From NCBI GenBank assembly GCA_963785645.1, contig CAWAWG010000019.1:62001-126000 (forward strand): 64,000 nucleotides of DNA, read 5' to 3'. Source of the stretch: Trebonia sp963785645. GTDB taxonomy: Bacteria; Actinomycetota; Actinomycetes; Streptosporangiales; Streptosporangiaceae. Position numbers and translations under genes: made by a program. This document shows positions 8,645-17,488 of this stretch, piece after piece. The notes under the pieces were generated by a model. The model was given only the letters and a program-made list of their open reading frames with translations, was not told the DNA's origin and did no database searches. Each line of letters begins with the position of its first letter. Positions within the stretch are counted from its first letter, which is position 1.

Positions 8645-8858
8645 GATCGCTTGCGCTTAGGCGAGCCCCGCCACTAGCCTCAATGAGTCAGGCTTCCCGG
8701 ACTCCCCTTGCGTTTCGTAGTTGAGTCTGCTTTTGAGCTTCATGTCCGTTTCTGTTCTGGCTGGTGGCAGGTGGTGCTGCCCGGTGTGCCCGGGGTGGCA
8801 CCGGCTTCCACGGGCCGGAATGCGCCTCCTTTCGTGTCGTTGGGGCTGTTTATGCTGG

Positions 8859-10289
8859 TCAGCCGGGTGCGGGAAGGGCGCAGAACCTGTTCCAGCAGGT
8901 GATGAACGCGTCTTTCCATGGCCAGTCCGGGCTGATCTTCAGGTTCCGCTTCCGGGCGTGGCGGACCAGGCGGGCAGGCAGGTGCCAGAGGCGGTAGCGG
9001 AGCGTGTCCGGTTCTGCGTCGCGGAGTTCCTCCTGGTCGTAGAGGCCGAGGAGCCGGGCCCAGGCGGTGAGGTCGGCGGCGATGTTCGCGGCGAGGACCC
9101 ATCCCTTGTTGACCTGCCAGGTTTTCGACGGCAGGTTCCGCAGCCCCATGGCCTTCGCGGTGCGGACGCCGTCGGTCTCGACGGTCGCGTGGTCGCGGTG
9201 CAGCACGTCGATGAACTGCGGGTGCTGGCTGCCCGGAACCCCCCTGATCCCGGTGTGCGGGATGTTCGTGCAGGTGACGGAGTACTTCCAGCCGGTCTTT
9301 CTCTCGTAGGCGGTCATGTTCCTCTTGTGCCGGCGGGACGGCTTCACCCGGCGGGCGATGAACCGCAGCCCGTCCGGCCAGGTCTCCGCCCGGCTCATCA
9401 GGTGCGTGATCTCGGCGGTGTCCTTGTCCTCCTCGAGGCTGCCGTCCTGCCGGACGCCTGCTCCCCACGCGCTCTCCGGGACCGCTGCGATGGCCTGCTC
9501 GTCGCTTTCGGTGATCATCCAGCCGCAGGTGAACAGCAGCGCCTTGCGCTTCGTGGTCAGCGTGAGCAGGTACTCGATCAGGTTGTGGCTGGCCCCGGCG
9601 CCGTCGACCCGGACCAGGACGTGCCGCCGGTAGCGGGCCGGGACCTGCTTCAGTGCCCTGTCCAGCACTTCCTTGTGATCGGTGAAGGTGTTCGAGCCGG
9701 CGTTGCCGGGTCTCAGGAGCATGTCCAGGCACTCGCGGGTGTTCATGCACCAGGCCGCCAGCGGGTGGAAGCCGAAGCCCTTCTTCCAGGTGGGAGCGGC
9801 CCCGGTCTTGTCTGAGTGGGCGGTGATCAGGGTGCCGTCCATGTCGATGACCAGCAGTCCCGTCAGGATCTTGCCCGCGACCGCCAGCCACGGGAACCCG
9901 CCTGCGGACTCGATCTGCTCCCACACGTGCTTGCGGATCCTCGCCCTGGCCTGCGATATTCTCGTCAGCACCTGGTCGGACGCGAGGTCCAGGACCCGGC
10001 GGACGGTCGAGTCCGACGGCGCGGCGCCCGTCACGGGGGCGAGCTGGCCCAGGGCCGCGATGTCGGCCATGGCAGTGGCGCCCATCGCGATGGCGATCGC
10101 GGTCGAGACCAGCACCATACCCCGGCTGAGCTGCGGGAACGTGCCTTTCTGGGTCAGTGCCGCAGTGAGCGCGGCGGTCAGGCCGCACCGGTCGGCGAGC
10201 TTGCGCAGCAAGATCCCGCCCGCATGCCCGACCAGGCCGTTCCCGTCGGCAGTGACCTCCAGGGCATGATCCCAGGACGTATCCTTCAT
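8859..10289 (-). CDS. IS1380 family transposase
   Basis: From ATG 10289 the product is about 476 residues and begins MKDTSWDHALEVTADG, followed by VGHAGGILLRKLADRCGL, the usual IS1380 N-terminus. Catalytic acidic residues are visible in LLVIDMDGTLI, VLVRVDGAGAS and HATVETDGVRTAKAMGLRNLP, and the C-terminal region ends LPARLVRHARKRNLKI, typical of the family. The open frame extends upstream to 10430, but that part encodes a perfect hairpin and has no homology-like features, so I prefer 10289. The gene lies inside the DNA that separates the two ends of the acyl-CoA ligase. I could not identify the terminal inverted repeats. Confidence 0.88.
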   Translation of the reverse strand: MKDTSWDHALEVTADGNGLVGHAGGILLRKLADRCGLTAALTAALTQKGTFPQLSRGMVLVSTAIAIAMGATAMADIAALGQLAPVTGAAPSDSTVRRVLDLASDQVLTRISQARARIRKHVWEQIESAGGFPWLAVAGKILTGLLVIDMDGTLITAHSDKTGAAPTWKKGFGFHPLAAWCMNTRECLDMLLRPGNAGSNTFTDHKEVLDRALKQVPARYRRHVLVRVDGAGASHNLIEYLLTLTTKRKALLFTCGWMITESDEQAIAAVPESAWGAGVRQDGSLEEDKDTAEITHLMSRAETWPDGLRFIARRVKPSRRHKRNMTAYERKTGWKYSVTCTNIPHTGIRGVPGSQHPQFIDVLHRDHATVETDGVRTAKAMGLRNLPSKTWQVNKGWVLAANIAADLTAWARLLGLYDQEELRDAEPDTLRYRLWHLPARLVRHARKRNLKISPDWPWKDAFITCWNRFCALPAPG

Positions 10290-10374
10290 CGCGAGGAGCG
10301 CTCCAGTTCCAGGGCTTACGTGGCGTGGTAACCCGTAATCTCCCAGCACCGGGGCGCTCTTCGCGTTAAGACCA

Positions 10375-10407
10375 GCAAGGGACGGCCGCTTCGCGGCCGT
10401 CCCTTGC
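10375..10407. terminator. perfect 15-bp hairpin upstream of the transposase
   Basis: Arms 10375-10389 and 10393-10407 are exact complements (GCAAGGGACGGCCGC) with a 3-nt loop. It sits between the truncated ligase and the transposase, both on the minus strand. It could stop transcription entering the element or be part of the element's end. Confidence 0.6.
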
Positions 10408-10482
10408 CCTTTCCGTGACCAGCGGGCCACCGCACCCGCCGGGTGAACCCTACGTGCAGGCCATCCAGCGCGAATTACCAGC

Positions 10483-11607
10483 TCACAGACCCGCAGAAGC
10501 CTTAGATCTCCTCAGTGGCCAAACCGCTTGAATTGCAGAGGCTAGGCAAGCCTGCGGTAAGCGAGCCCAGCGAGCCCAGCGGTAAGCAAACCCCACGGTA
10601 AGCAAACCCCACGGTAAGCAAACCCAGCGGTAAGCAAGCCTCGGGGTAAGCAAACCCCGCAGTAAGCGAGCCCCGCCAGCCGGCAACGACTGAACCGTTG
10701 CTGGTTTCCGCCGGTAAGCAAGCCCTGCCTGCCATGGCAGGGCCACTGCCCGGGATTTTGCCTGGCGTCGTCGTCGCGGTCGGCGGGCTCGCGGGCTTTT
10801 CGCCTGACGCTCGCTTACTGGAGCGAGCCGCGGGCCTCGGTGAACAGGGGGCTGCCGTCGACCACGGTGGTGATCGTCGGCGCCGGAATCGCCGAGCACC
10901 GCGACCGTGCCCCCGACTACCAGGTGCGCGAGGGCCAGGCCGAAGCCGAACGCGTGGAAGTAGGGCGTGGGCGACAGCACGGTCGCCGCCGGGGGCAGCC
11001 GCAGGCCCTGGCTGAAGTTCAGCGCCGACTGGAGCCAGCCGCGGCTGGTCTGGGTGCAGCCCTTGGCGAAGCCGGTCGTGCCGGAGGTGTACATCTGGAC
11101 CACGTCGAGCGAGTCGTCCCGCGAGCGCTTGTCTGGTGCCCTGGCCGCGGCCCGCAGCGCCGACTCGTAGTCCTCGCCGAGGACCCGGTGCGGCAGGCCG
11201 GACAGTCCGGCCGCGTCGGCAAGATCCCGCAGGGCGGGGTCGATTATCGCGTGGGCCATGCCGGAGTCCCGGACCTGGTAGCTGATTTCCCGCGGGGACA
11301 GGCGGATGTTGACCGGCACCATCGCGGCGCCGAGGCGCGCGCAGGCGAAGAACAGCTCGAAGTACTCCGGGCGGTTCCGGGCAAGAATCCCGACCCTGGT
11401 CCCCGGCGTAACGCCCGCCTCCTGCAGCAAGGTGACCAGGCGCCGCACTCTGTCGTCAAGGCCGGCGTAGCTGCGGCTGCTCGTCCCGCCGTCCCACACC
11501 AGCGCGGCCTGGCCCGGCCACAGGCGCGCGCTCCGCGCGGGAAGATCACCAATCGTGAACCGCGGCGCCTGCGTCCGCACTTCGGAAACCGTCTCCATCT
11601 CCCTCAC
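10483..11607 (-). pseudogene. acyl-CoA ligase (AMP-binding), N-terminal half only
   Basis: The first 245 or so residues match the AMP-binding acyl-CoA synthetase family: GVTPGTRVGILARNRPEYFELFFACARLGAAMVPVN, then the P-loop-like VQMYTSGTTGFAKG, then PTPYFHAFGFG. The likely true start is ATG 11598, preceded by GGAGG. Family similarity ends after GGTVAVLGDS near 10870. The rest of the frame is low-complexity Arg-rich sequence and the translated tandem repeats. A full enzyme is about 500-550 residues, and the C-terminal tail is found at 7541-7640. The product would lack the central nucleotide-binding and C-terminal domains and cannot activate an acid. It shares Cluster 1 orientation with the dehydrogenase upstream. 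Confidence 0.85.
10551..10722. repeat. degenerate 16-bp tandem repeat array
   Basis: About eight imperfect copies of a 16-18 bp unit with the core GGTAAGCAAACCCC run through this stretch; the middle copies are nearly identical and those at the ends are more diverged. It lies at the broken end of the acyl-CoA ligase and is translated as repeats in the read-through frame, which does not resemble the family. Confidence 0.85.
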
Positions 11608-11628
11608 CTCCGTGTCACTGGATCATAA

Positions 11629-11645
11629 TCAGATTCTAGTTCTGA
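11629..11645. promoter_or_regulatory. candidate operator TCAGATTCTAGTTCTGA
   Basis: The 17-bp site has inverted TCAGA/TCTGA ends. It lies 31 bp upstream of the ligase start. The reverse complement of 14052-14068, upstream of the acyl-CoA dehydrogenase, matches it at 15 of 17 positions. Confidence 0.6.
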
Positions 11646-11810
11646 CTTCAATAGCCCTGGTCAGCGAAATGCCGGGGAAGCGCCCAACGGGCGCCGGGTG
11701 CGGCCGACGAGTGCCGGAAGCGCCCGGACACCCCGACCGGGTCGCACGGCAACTGAGCTGCTCCTGAGCTGCTCCTGGGCCGGTTTTCGGCGCTGAGCCT
11801 CGAAGCACGT

Positions 11811-14015
11811 TTAGCGCGGCAGTCCGAGAACCTGCTCGCCGATGACGTTCAGCTGGATTTCCAGCGTCCCGCCGCCGATCAGCACCGGCGGGAGAGACAG
11901 GTACTCCTGCGCCGGGTCGCCGGGGACCGGGTAGCCGAGGACCGCGCCGTCGGCGCCGTGCCAGCCGAGCACCGCCCGGCGGGTGGCGATATCGTTCCAG
12001 GCGGCAACGACCTTCAGCACGCTCGCCTCCGCGCCGGGCCGCAGACCCGCGATCTGGCGCAGCAGCAGCCGCTGGCGCATGGCCGCGAAGGCCAGCACCC
12101 CGGCGGTGACCGCGCCCGCCTCGGCGAGCATCTCGTCCGGGACCGGATCGCCGGGCGCGGTACCGGCAAATACGGGCAGCTCGGCCGGCAGGCCGTGGCG
12201 CTGTCCCGCGCCGGCCGCGATGCTGACGCGCTCGTTGCCGAGCGTGGTGCGGGCCAGCCGCCATCCCTCGCCGGGGGCGCCGACCAGCCGGGAGTCGGGG
12301 ATGAAGACGTCGGTGAGGAAGACCTCGTTGAACAGGTAGCCGCCGTTGGCTTCGCGCAGCGGGCGGACGTCGATGCCGGGGCTGTGCATGTCGACGAGGA
12401 AGTAGCTGATGCCCCGGTGCTTGGGAGCGTCGGGGTCGGTGCGGGCCAGGCAGATCGCCCAGTCGGCCTCGGCCGCCAGCGACGTCCAGACCTTCTGCCC
12501 GTTGACCAGCCATCCCCCGTCGACCCTGACGGCGCGGGTGCGCAGCGAGGCCAGGTCGGAGCCGGCTCCCGGTTCGGAGAAGAGCTGGCACCAGGCGATG
12601 TCGCCGCGCAGGCTCGGCCCGGCGAAGGTCTCGCGCTGCTCGTCGGTGCCGTGGGCCAGGATCGTGGGCAGCGCCCACTCGCCGACGGTCATCGTGGGCT
12701 GTGCCAGGCCGGCCCGCGCGAACTCCTGGGCGATCACGACCTGAGCGGCCGGGCCGGCGTCGATGCCGTACGGACGCGGGTAGTGCGGCGCCGCGAGTCC
12801 CCGCTCGGCCAGGAAGCGGCGCCGCTTGCCGTGGTCCATGGCCGCCGCCTCGGCGAGCGACTCCGCCGCCCACGACCGCAGGCCCGCGGGCTCGTCTTCC
12901 AGCCGCAGATCGTGGTGCCGCTCGGTGGTCCGGGCCAGCCCGGCGAGGTGCCGCTGCCATTCCCCGCGCGGGCCGAGCAGCGCGGCCAGGCTCACTGCCC
13001 GCCGCCAGTACAGGTGGACGTCGTGTTCCCAGGTGTAGCCGATCCCGCCGAACAGGGTCACCGTGTCCAGCCCGATGTCGACGGCGCCGGGTGCCGCGAG
13101 CACCGCCGCGGTTGCCGCCGCCAGGGCGAACTGCCCGCAGTCGTGCGCGTGGGCTTCGGCGGCGTCCCAGGCCGCGGCGGCGATGAGCTCGCTGCGCGCG
13201 AAGATCTGCGCGCACTTGTGCTTGACCGCCTGGAAGGAGCCGATCGTGGCGCCGAACTGCTCGCGCACCTTGGCATACGCCAGCCCGCTCTGCTGGCACC
13301 AGCGGGCCACGCCCGCCGCCTCGGCCGCGAACAGGGCGGCCGCCAGGGCGCGGACCCGGTCCGGGCCGACGTCGAGGAGCTGCTCGTCCGCGACGGGAAC
13401 GTCGCTGAGCCGCACCCGGCCCACGTCCCTGGTGAGGTCGACCGGGTCAGCCTGGACTACCTCGGCTCCCCCGTATTCGCCGGCACCGTGTTCACCGGCA
13501 TCGAGAACGAACCAGACGGTTCCGCCGTCGGTCTCGGCACCGAGCACGAGAATCCGCGCGCTCGCGGCACCGAGGACGGGAGCGGTCTCGCCGCTTACCC
13601 GCCAGCCCGCCGCCGACTTCACCGCGCGCAGGCCGGCCGGGGTAACCGCGCCCGCCGCCGTCTCGCCGGCCGCCAGGCGGGGCAGCAGGCGGCGGGCAAG
13701 CGGCCCGGGTGCGTGCTCGGCGATCAGCTGGCCGGCGAAGACGGTAGGCAGCAGCGGCCCGGGGAACAGCCCGAACGCCGCCTGCTCCAGCACCACCGCG
13801 AGCTCCACCAGCCCGGCTCCGTCACCGCCGGCCCAGACCGGCAGGTGAATGGCGTGCAGCCCCTGGCCGACCAGCGCCGGCCAGGACGGCTGCGGCTCGC
13901 CGGCCGCGATCTCGTCGAAGGCGGCACGGGTCGCGCTGATGGCACCGTGCCGGGCGGTGAACCCGGCGACGGCCTCGGCGAGATCCTGCTGGTCACTGGT
14001 CAGGGCGATCGTCAT
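11811..14015 (-). CDS. acyl-CoA dehydrogenase, double-domain form
   Basis: The 734-residue protein contains two acyl-CoA dehydrogenase units in tandem. Unit 1 (about 1-375) starts MTIALTSDQQDLAEAVAGF and ends VTLFGGIGYTWEHDVHLYWRR. Unit 2 (about 385-734) has FAD/substrate motifs WCQLFSEPGAGSDLASLRTRA and VNGQKVWTS and ends GGGTLEIQLNVIGEQVLG. Fused FadE proteins of this length are known in mycobacteria and related actinomycetes and often act on steroid side chains or rings. The first unit lacks some motifs of the second and may be structural. ATG 14015 has an AGGGG ribosome site about 8 nt upstream. A candidate operator lies 37 bp upstream. Confidence 0.88.
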   Translation of the reverse strand: MTIALTSDQQDLAEAVAGFTARHGAISATRAAFDEIAAGEPQPSWPALVGQGLHAIHLPVWAGGDGAGLVELAVVLEQAAFGLFPGPLLPTVFAGQLIAEHAPGPLARRLLPRLAAGETAAGAVTPAGLRAVKSAAGWRVSGETAPVLGAASARILVLGAETDGGTVWFVLDAGEHGAGEYGGAEVVQADPVDLTRDVGRVRLSDVPVADEQLLDVGPDRVRALAAALFAAEAAGVARWCQQSGLAYAKVREQFGATIGSFQAVKHKCAQIFARSELIAAAAWDAAEAHAHDCGQFALAAATAAVLAAPGAVDIGLDTVTLFGGIGYTWEHDVHLYWRRAVSLAALLGPRGEWQRHLAGLARTTERHHDLRLEDEPAGLRSWAAESLAEAAAMDHGKRRRFLAERGLAAPHYPRPYGIDAGPAAQVVIAQEFARAGLAQPTMTVGEWALPTILAHGTDEQRETFAGPSLRGDIAWCQLFSEPGAGSDLASLRTRAVRVDGGWLVNGQKVWTSLAAEADWAICLARTDPDAPKHRGISYFLVDMHSPGIDVRPLREANGGYLFNEVFLTDVFIPDSRLVGAPGEGWRLARTTLGNERVSIAAGAGQRHGLPAELPVFAGTAPGDPVPDEMLAEAGAVTAGVLAFAAMRQRLLLRQIAGLRPGAEASVLKVVAAWNDIATRRAVLGWHGADGAVLGYPVPGDPAQEYLSLPPVLIGGGTLEIQLNVIGEQVLGLPR

Positions 14016-14051
14016 CGCGCACCCCTCATCGTTCCGGGCATACCCACTGAT

Positions 14052-14068
14052 TCAGAACTAGACTCTAA
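14052..14068. promoter_or_regulatory. candidate operator upstream of acyl-CoA dehydrogenase
   Basis: TCAGAACTAGACTCTAA here is, on the minus strand, TTAGAGTCTAGTTCTGA, matching the ligase-upstream site at 15 of 17 positions. Its position suggests control by the neighbouring TetR protein, which is inference. Confidence 0.6.
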
Positions 14069-14153
14069 TATAGGACGAGTATCCCGGGAAAGCAGCTAGC
14101 CGACCGGCCCTGACCGTTGGCCTCTGCCGATAGCACCGGGGCTTGGCATCACT

Positions 14154-14173
14154 GGAATTGAGTTCTATTATCC
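14154..14173. promoter_or_regulatory. possible operator with AGTTCTATTA core
   Basis: AGTTCTATTA at 14161-14170 is identical to 18802-18811 upstream of the thiolase gene, with AAT also conserved five bases earlier. It lies in the 381-bp gap between the TetR gene and the acyl-CoA dehydrogenase; otherwise I see nothing in that gap. Confidence 0.45.
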
Positions 14174-14396
14174 TCAGACGGCAGGGCTGCGGCCAGGCTG
14201 GGAAGACTGCCTCAGCCGGGAGCCGCGACGGCAGGGCCGGACCTTCAGGCGGCACATCCGGGTGTCACCGCGCTACGCGGGCGAACGGTCCAGCCTGCTC
14301 CGGCTCATCGGGCCGGCCGCATCCTTACGGGCGCGGACTACCCGCATGGGAAAGGCCCGGCCGAGCCTGAGGGCCGGGAACCGCCGGTGCGCGCGG

Positions 14397-14999
14397 CTAC
14401 TGCGGGCAGAACTCGTAGATGAGCCGGATCGCGCTGTCGACGTTCGCGTAGACGTCCTGGATCGTGGCCCGGTTCATCACCCAAAGGCGCAACGACTCAT
14501 ACAGGACCGCGTTGACCGTGCCGATTATCGCGGCCCGGTCCTCCTCGGACGTCCCGGCAAAGGCCAGCTGCAGGATGCCGCGGAACTGCGGCCAGGTGTC
14601 CTGGAACAGGTCCGCGGCGTACGGGTCGGTCGTCACGCCCAGGGCGAGCACGACCCGGAAGAACTGCGGCTGAAGCTGGAACGCCCTGATCGTCCGGTGA
14701 AAAACGTCGCGCAGCCGCTCCGCGTCCGTATCGCCTTGCAGCGGGTCCTTCTCGAGCTTCTTCTTCATCGCACCCTGCCATTCCGCGAAGACCGCGGCGA
14801 ACAGGTGCTCCTTGGAGGCGAAGTACCGGTAAACCGTGCCGAGCGCGACTCCGGCGTCGCGCGCCACCTCAGATATCTTGACCTGGTCGTAGTCACTGCT
14901 GGCGAGCGCGCGCAGTCCGGCGCGGACGATCCGCTGGCGACGCGCGAACTGGTCGCTCCGCAGCGTCTCGGGCGCCGGCGGCCCGGCAATCTGTTGCAC
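14397..14999 (-). CDS. TetR family transcriptional regulator
   Basis: The 200-residue protein has an N-terminal TetR HTH (about 30-75): RIVRAGLRALASSDYDQVKISEVARDAGVALGTVYRYFASKEHLFAAVF. The C-terminal helical ligand-binding domain resembles the KstR2/FadR-like group, with acyl-CoA-type effectors expected. It is the only regulator within Cluster 1, between the fused dehydrogenase and the FadB-like gene, so it is the best candidate for binding the AGTTCT-type sites near 11.6, 14.05, 14.16 and 18.8 kb. A small inverted repeat, AACC/GGTT, lies at 15021-15035 just upstream of its own start. Regulatory targets are inferred from position only. Confidence 0.9.
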   Translation of the reverse strand: MQQIAGPPAPETLRSDQFARRQRIVRAGLRALASSDYDQVKISEVARDAGVALGTVYRYFASKEHLFAAVFAEWQGAMKKKLEKDPLQGDTDAERLRDVFHRTIRAFQLQPQFFRVVLALGVTTDPYAADLFQDTWPQFRGILQLAFAGTSEEDRAAIIGTVNAVLYESLRLWVMNRATIQDVYANVDSAIRLIYEFCPQ

Positions 15000-15225
15000 G
15001 CAGGCTCTCCCAACAACATGAACCGGAATTTGGTTACAGTCTACCCACCGGATGTGGCGCAGGCGCTGGTTGCCGGTGTGATGTTTACCTGCTCCTCCGT
15101 CCGCCTGGACTGCCTCTCCGTCCGCCTGGAACGGGAGTAGCGGTGCGGTGGGCAGGCGCTACCCTTCGTTCGGGAAAACCTCTTTGACTGCCGGTACTGG
15201 GCGCGGTGCCGCACCGGGCCGGGGT

Positions 15226-17460
15226 TTAGTGAGCGGCCAGTTCGCGGGGCCTGGCGCGGCCGCCGGCCCCCGGGGACGCCACCGGGTTCGCTCCGTAGAA
15301 CGTCAGCCCGCTCTCGGCCATCTCGCGCAGCAGGTCAGGGCAGGTGAACTGCTCGCCGTAAGCGTTCCGGAGCCGGGCGAACTCGGCGACGACCCGCGGG
15401 ATGCCGATGGCGTCCATGGCCACGAAGGGGCCGCCCAGGTGAGCGGGGAACCCGACGCCGAGCACGGCACCGAGGTCGCCGTCGGTCACGTTGAGCAGGA
15501 CGCCGTCGGCGAAGGCACGTGCTCCTTCGGCCAGCTGCGCGTACAGGATCCTGGCCTTCACCTCGTCGACCGGAGGCTGCTGTTCCAGGGCGGGGACCTG
15601 GTCGGCGAGGCCGGCCCACAGGGTGCGGCTACCGTCCTGCGCGTAGTCGTAGAAGCCCTTGCCGTTCTTGCGCCCGTAGCGGTCGAACCTGGCGACCATG
15701 ACGGCCGCGAGGCTGTGCTTGCCGAAGTCGCCGGAGGGGTCGTTACGGACCGCGTCGATGCCCTGCTGCTGGCCGACGTCGAGCCCGATCGCGTCGGCGA
15801 CGGTCAGCGGGCCCTGCGGCATGCCGAGCATGCGCGCACCGTTCTCGACCAGCGCGGGCAGCACGCCCTCGGAGACCATCCGCAGGCTCTCGGTCATGAA
15901 CGAGCCGATGAACCGGGTGGTGAAGAAGCCGCGGCTGTCGTTGACCACGATCGGTGTCTTGCGCAGGATACGGGCGAGGTCGAGCGCGTGGGCGAGCGTG
16001 GCGTCGGCGGTGCGGTGCCCCCGGACGATCTCCACCAGCGGCATCCGCTCGGCCGGGGAGAAGAAGTGCATCCCGATGAAGCTCTCGGCCCGGCCGGCGG
16101 CCTCAGCCAGGCGGCTGACGGGCAGAGCGGAGGTGTTCGAGGCGAGAATCACTCCGGCGGGCAGGTGCTCGCCGATGTTGCCGTATACCCGGCGCTTGAC
16201 TTCCTCGTCCTCGAAGACCGCCTCGATCACGAAGTCGGCGCGTCCGAATTCGGCGAAGTCGGCGGTGGGCCGGATGCGGCGCAGGACGGCGGCCGCGTTT
16301 TCCGGTGTCGTGCGGCCCTTGCTCACGTCGCGGTCCAGCCGCTTCTGGGCGTAGGCCCGGCCGGCACTGGCCTTGTCCTGGCTGACGTCGAGCAGTATCA
16401 CGTCGAGCCCGGCCCGGGCCGCGGCGAGGGCGAGTCCGGCGCCCATGGTTCCCGCCCCGGCGATCCCCAGGGTGCGGACGCTGGCGGCGGGCACGCCGGC
16501 CGGGCGCATGCTCAGCTTGTCGGCGGCCTGCTTGCTGACGAACATCGTACGGATCAGCGCTCTGGAGACCGGGTGGTTAAAGACGCGGTGGAAGTACTTG
16601 GCCTCCAGGCGCAGCGCGGTGTCGAACGGCAGCCGGGTGCCCTCCCAGACGACCGCGGCGATGGCATCCTGGGCGGGCAGGTTGCCGAACGTCTTGGCCC
16701 GGGTGAGCCCGATGGTGATGCTGAGCATCTGCCTGACCTTGGGCGACTCTTCAGGAAGGCCGCCGGGGAGGCGGAAGCCCTTCTTGTCCCAGGGCTGGAC
16801 GGGGTCGCCGGTCTCGAGCAGCCAGCGCCTGGCCTCGGCCACGGCCTGCGCCCTGGGAACGACGGCGTCGACAAAGCCGGCCTTGAGTGCCTCGTCCGGG
16901 CGCAGCAGGGTGCCGGCCAGCAGGAGCGGCAGCGCCTTCTCGATGCCGATCAGGCGCGGCAGCCGCTGGGTGCCGCCGCCGCCGGGGATCAGCCCGACGT
17001 TGGACTCGGGCAGACCGAGCCGGATCGCGGGGTCGTCGACGACCACGCGGTAGTGGGCGGCGAGGGCGAGTTCGAGGCCGCCGCCGGCCGCGGTGCCGTT
17101 GACGACCACGGCGACCGGCTTACCCAGGGTCTCAAGGCGGCGCAGCATCCTGGACCGGGTCATCGACCGGTCGATCTGCTCGGCGACGGTCAGCTCTGGC
17201 GTCTCGCCGTCGCTCCCGCCTGCGTTGATCTCCTTGAGGTCGGCGCCGGCGTCGGCCAGGAAGCCGTCCTTGCCGGAGGCGAGCAGGATGGCGCGGGCGC
17301 TCTCGTCGGCGGCGGCCCGTTCGATCGCGGCGCTGAGGTCGTTCGTCAAGACGGCGCCGAAGGTGTTCACCGTCGCACCCGGGACGTCGATGGTGAGGGC
17401 GCAGATGCCGTCGGGATCGACGTCGTAGCGCACGCTGCTCGCGGTCGCGTTGCTGGTCAT
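15226..17460 (-). CDS. FadB-like enoyl-CoA hydratase / 3-hydroxyacyl-CoA dehydrogenase
   Basis: The 744-residue multifunctional beta-oxidation protein has an N-terminal crotonase domain (about 1-310) with FLADAGADLKEIN and GTAAGGGLELALAAHYRVV. A Rossmann NAD domain starts near 330 with GIAGAGTMGAGLALAAARAG. The dehydrogenase active-site region is IGMHFFSPAERMPLVEIVRG, and C-terminal helical domains follow. It would hydrate enoyl-CoA and oxidise the 3-hydroxyacyl-CoA, feeding the adjacent thiolase. It starts 28 bp after the thiolase stop, so the two form a classic FadBA-type pair transcribed from the thiolase side. A 226-bp gap with a short CTCCGTCCGCCTGGA direct repeat separates it from the TetR gene. 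Confidence 0.92.
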   Translation of the reverse strand: MTSNATASSVRYDVDPDGICALTIDVPGATVNTFGAVLTNDLSAAIERAAADESARAILLASGKDGFLADAGADLKEINAGGSDGETPELTVAEQIDRSMTRSRMLRRLETLGKPVAVVVNGTAAGGGLELALAAHYRVVVDDPAIRLGLPESNVGLIPGGGGTQRLPRLIGIEKALPLLLAGTLLRPDEALKAGFVDAVVPRAQAVAEARRWLLETGDPVQPWDKKGFRLPGGLPEESPKVRQMLSITIGLTRAKTFGNLPAQDAIAAVVWEGTRLPFDTALRLEAKYFHRVFNHPVSRALIRTMFVSKQAADKLSMRPAGVPAASVRTLGIAGAGTMGAGLALAAARAGLDVILLDVSQDKASAGRAYAQKRLDRDVSKGRTTPENAAAVLRRIRPTADFAEFGRADFVIEAVFEDEEVKRRVYGNIGEHLPAGVILASNTSALPVSRLAEAAGRAESFIGMHFFSPAERMPLVEIVRGHRTADATLAHALDLARILRKTPIVVNDSRGFFTTRFIGSFMTESLRMVSEGVLPALVENGARMLGMPQGPLTVADAIGLDVGQQQGIDAVRNDPSGDFGKHSLAAVMVARFDRYGRKNGKGFYDYAQDGSRTLWAGLADQVPALEQQPPVDEVKARILYAQLAEGARAFADGVLLNVTDGDLGAVLGVGFPAHLGGPFVAMDAIGIPRVVAEFARLRNAYGEQFTCPDLLREMAESGLTFYGANPVASPGAGGRARPRELAAH

Positions 17461-17488
17461 GGTGGTGGGTCCGTCCTTATCGGGTGGG

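Larger units (their letters stand above)
7641..8858. other. inserted non-coding segment with repeats
   Basis: No supported gene lies between the ligase tail and the IS1380-type transposase. The stretch holds three palindromic hairpin repeats (8005-8055, 8183-8234, 8594-8644) and the first copy of a 226-bp repeat (8302-8527). The stretch 7791-7814 resembles 21273-21296 around the core ATCCCGAACG. Confidence 0.6.

Noticed and set aside
11958..14099. A 713-codon plus-strand open frame opposite the acyl-CoA dehydrogenase
   Set aside because: It is an antisense shadow typical of GC-rich third positions; its translation is low-complexity and lacks any domain, while the minus strand gives a clear enzyme.
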